Source: Clostridium_F caseinilyticum (GTDB lineage: Bacteria > Bacillota > Clostridia > Clostridiales > Clostridiaceae). From it: a stretch of DNA of 64,000 nt. The position numbers and the translations under genes are program-made. Below are positions 62,859-64,000 of this stretch, piece after piece (within the stretch, counting starts at the first letter, position 1; each line of letters begins with the position of its first letter). The notes below the pieces were generated by a model. The model saw only the letters and a list, made by a program, of their open reading frames with translations. It searched no databases and was not told the DNA's origin. The stretch lies in assembly GCF_046127645.1 (NCBI RefSeq), contig NZ_CP175919.1. One strand, given 5' to 3'.

Positions 62859-62991
62859 AAAAACCTTCCTTCATTTCTTTTTAAAATACTAGTATTATAC
62901 AGTAAGAATCTTTTATTTGCAATATTTAAGGACGGTTTCTTTAGTGGATTTTTTTCTCACTTTTGAAATAAAAAAAATTTAATAATATCTA

Positions 62992-63022
62992 TTGACCTTG
63001 GAGCTAGTCAAAGGTTTATGAT
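62992..63022 (+). promoter_or_regulatory. MerR-type promoter with 19-base spacer
   Basis: TTGACC (62992-62997) and TATGAT (63017-63022) flank a 19-base spacer. ACCTT and AAGGT arms form a dyad in the spacer, the layout that MerR-family activators recognise. It drives the RidA-repeat gene starting at 63092. Confidence 0.8.
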
Positions 63023-63091
63023 TTATTTTAATGAAGTTTAAATTCAATCAACTAAACAAATGAAAATATTAATATAAAGGGGGGTATAATC

Positions 63092-64000
63092 ATGAACAAT
63101 TATAATGTAGTATTAGCAAGAAATACGGAGAATGCTCCAAAAGGGATAGGCCCATATTCACAAACTGTAGCTTTCTCTCATTATAATAATCTTTCAGCTC
63201 AATTACCTATCGATCCAAAATCAGGTAAATTGGTTACTGGTGGTGTAAAAGAGCAGGCTGAACAGTGCTTTAAAAATATTAAGGCAATTGTAGATAGCAT
63301 CGACCATGTTATGACCGATGTTGTTAGAATCACTGTATTCGTTAACAATATCAAAGATATTGACGCTGTAAACGAAGTCTATAAAACATTCTTCCCAATC
63401 TATGTTCCAGCACTAACGACAGTGGCAGTTGCAGCTTTACCTATGGATGCTTTGGTACAAGTTGAAGCACTTGTTTCAAACGGTGAAGGTACAATTCCAG
63501 GAGCACCACAAGCAGGAGACCTAATAAAGCTGACAAATAACACAGCGAATGCGCCAACAAGTGTTTTATCTACGCAAACTGTAGCTTTTTCTCATTACAA
63601 TAATATTTCAGCTCAGTTACCTATCGATCCAAAATCTGGTAGAATAGTAGTTGGTGGTGTAAAAGAGCAGGCTGGACAGTGCTTAAAGAATATAAAAGCA
63701 ATTTTAGAAAGTATCGACGTTCCTTTTGACGATATTGTTAAAATTAATATATTCCTTAAAAATCTTTCAGATATTGACACTGTAAACGAAGTTTATACAA
63801 CATTTTTCCCAGATTCAGCTATCGCTAGGGCAGTAGCATATGTCCCTGCACGTACAATAGTTGAAGTTGCAGCTTTGCCTATGGATGCTTTAGTACAAAT
63901 TGAAGCAGTTGCATCACACGGAGATGGTACACCTCCACAAGCTATTGAAGACAGACATGGACTTATCATAGAAGCAAACAATACGGAAAATGCACCAAAA
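63092..64000 (+). CDS. tandem RidA-domain protein, 3' end outside window
   Basis: The frame is open to the right edge (303 codons). It encodes two full RidA (YjgF/YER057c/UK114) domains and the start of a third. Repeats begin ARNTENAPKGIGPYSQTV, NNTANAPTSVLSTQTV and ANNTENAPK. Single-domain RidA proteins deaminate reactive enamines and imines. Domain 2 keeps the key arginine in VPARTIVEVAALP, while domain 1 reads VPALTTVAVAALP, with leucine in that place. The ATG has a ggggg site. Multidomain RidA proteins are uncommon. It is controlled from a MerR-type promoter. Confidence 0.85.
   Translation, partial: MNNYNVVLARNTENAPKGIGPYSQTVAFSHYNNLSAQLPIDPKSGKLVTGGVKEQAEQCFKNIKAIVDSIDHVMTDVVRITVFVNNIKDIDAVNEVYKTFFPIYVPALTTVAVAALPMDALVQVEALVSNGEGTIPGAPQAGDLIKLTNNTANAPTSVLSTQTVAFSHYNNISAQLPIDPKSGRIVVGGVKEQAGQCLKNIKAILESIDVPFDDIVKINIFLKNLSDIDTVNEVYTTFFPDSAIARAVAYVPARTIVEVAALPMDALVQIEAVASHGDGTPPQAIEDRHGLIIEANNTENAPK

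Overview
The window is low-G+C DNA with strong purine-rich ribosome binding sites, Clostridium-type gene content (glycine cleavage genes with split gcvP, ECF transporters, DUF4179 anti-sigma, MCP) and many A/T-rich intergenic repeats. It most likely comes from a strictly anaerobic Clostridium species. No rRNA, tRNA, CRISPR array or complete insertion sequence was seen. The first gene is cut by the left edge and the last by the right edge.

Layout. 1-3.9 kb: a metallo-hydrolase (partial), a structured leader with two tandem terminators, and a three-gene ABC uptake system of the TrpXYZ type. 4.1-6.1 kb (minus): an ECF-like sigma factor with its DUF4179 partner. 6.3-9.5 kb: a tRNA-dihydrouridine synthase that seems to have lost an internal segment, greA, a VCBS-like protein and a decayed DUF3990/DUF3791 locus. 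9.5-20.5 kb: an iron-chelate locus with an AraC regulator, two tandemly duplicated lipoprotein receptors, two FecCD permeases and an ATPase. It leads directly into genes for a nitrogenase-like reductase (NifH-, NifD- and NifK-like). 21-23.1 kb: a chemoreceptor. 23.4-42.4 kb: a Fur-box-controlled NRPS operon for an aryl-capped, thiazoline-type metallophore related to yersiniabactin, pyochelin and, by gene content, streptococcal equibactin. 42.6-50.2 kb: an AraC regulator facing away from an ECF transporter (S, T, fused A) and a YbtP/YbtQ-like ABC pair. 51-58.5 kb: gcvT, gcvH, gcvPA, gcvPB, lpd and lplA. 58.7-61.9 kb: a small gene whose 3' end is repeated three times, with foreign-looking gene cassettes between the copies (DJ-1/PfpI protein, WYL regulator, DUF4304-like protein). 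62-64 kb: a MerR regulator divergent from a tandem-domain RidA protein.

How it works together. The middle 40 kb is a metal-acquisition region. The NRPS operon should build a chelator from an aryl acid and probably three cysteine-type units, with the aryl acid made or obtained elsewhere. The 42-50 kb transporters probably move the chelator or its metal complex. The 11-20 kb Fec-type system imports another, or the same, complex, and the co-located Nif-like reductase is a candidate for reductive processing of the cargo. The glycine cleavage block is ordinary one-carbon metabolism with its own lipoate ligase.

The strongest leads for something undescribed are the Fec/Nif-like reductase unit, the NRPS line that carries both a Cys-type thioesterase and a free-standing carrier-reductase, and the repeat-bounded cassettes that split a 53-codon gene near 58.8-61.9 kb.
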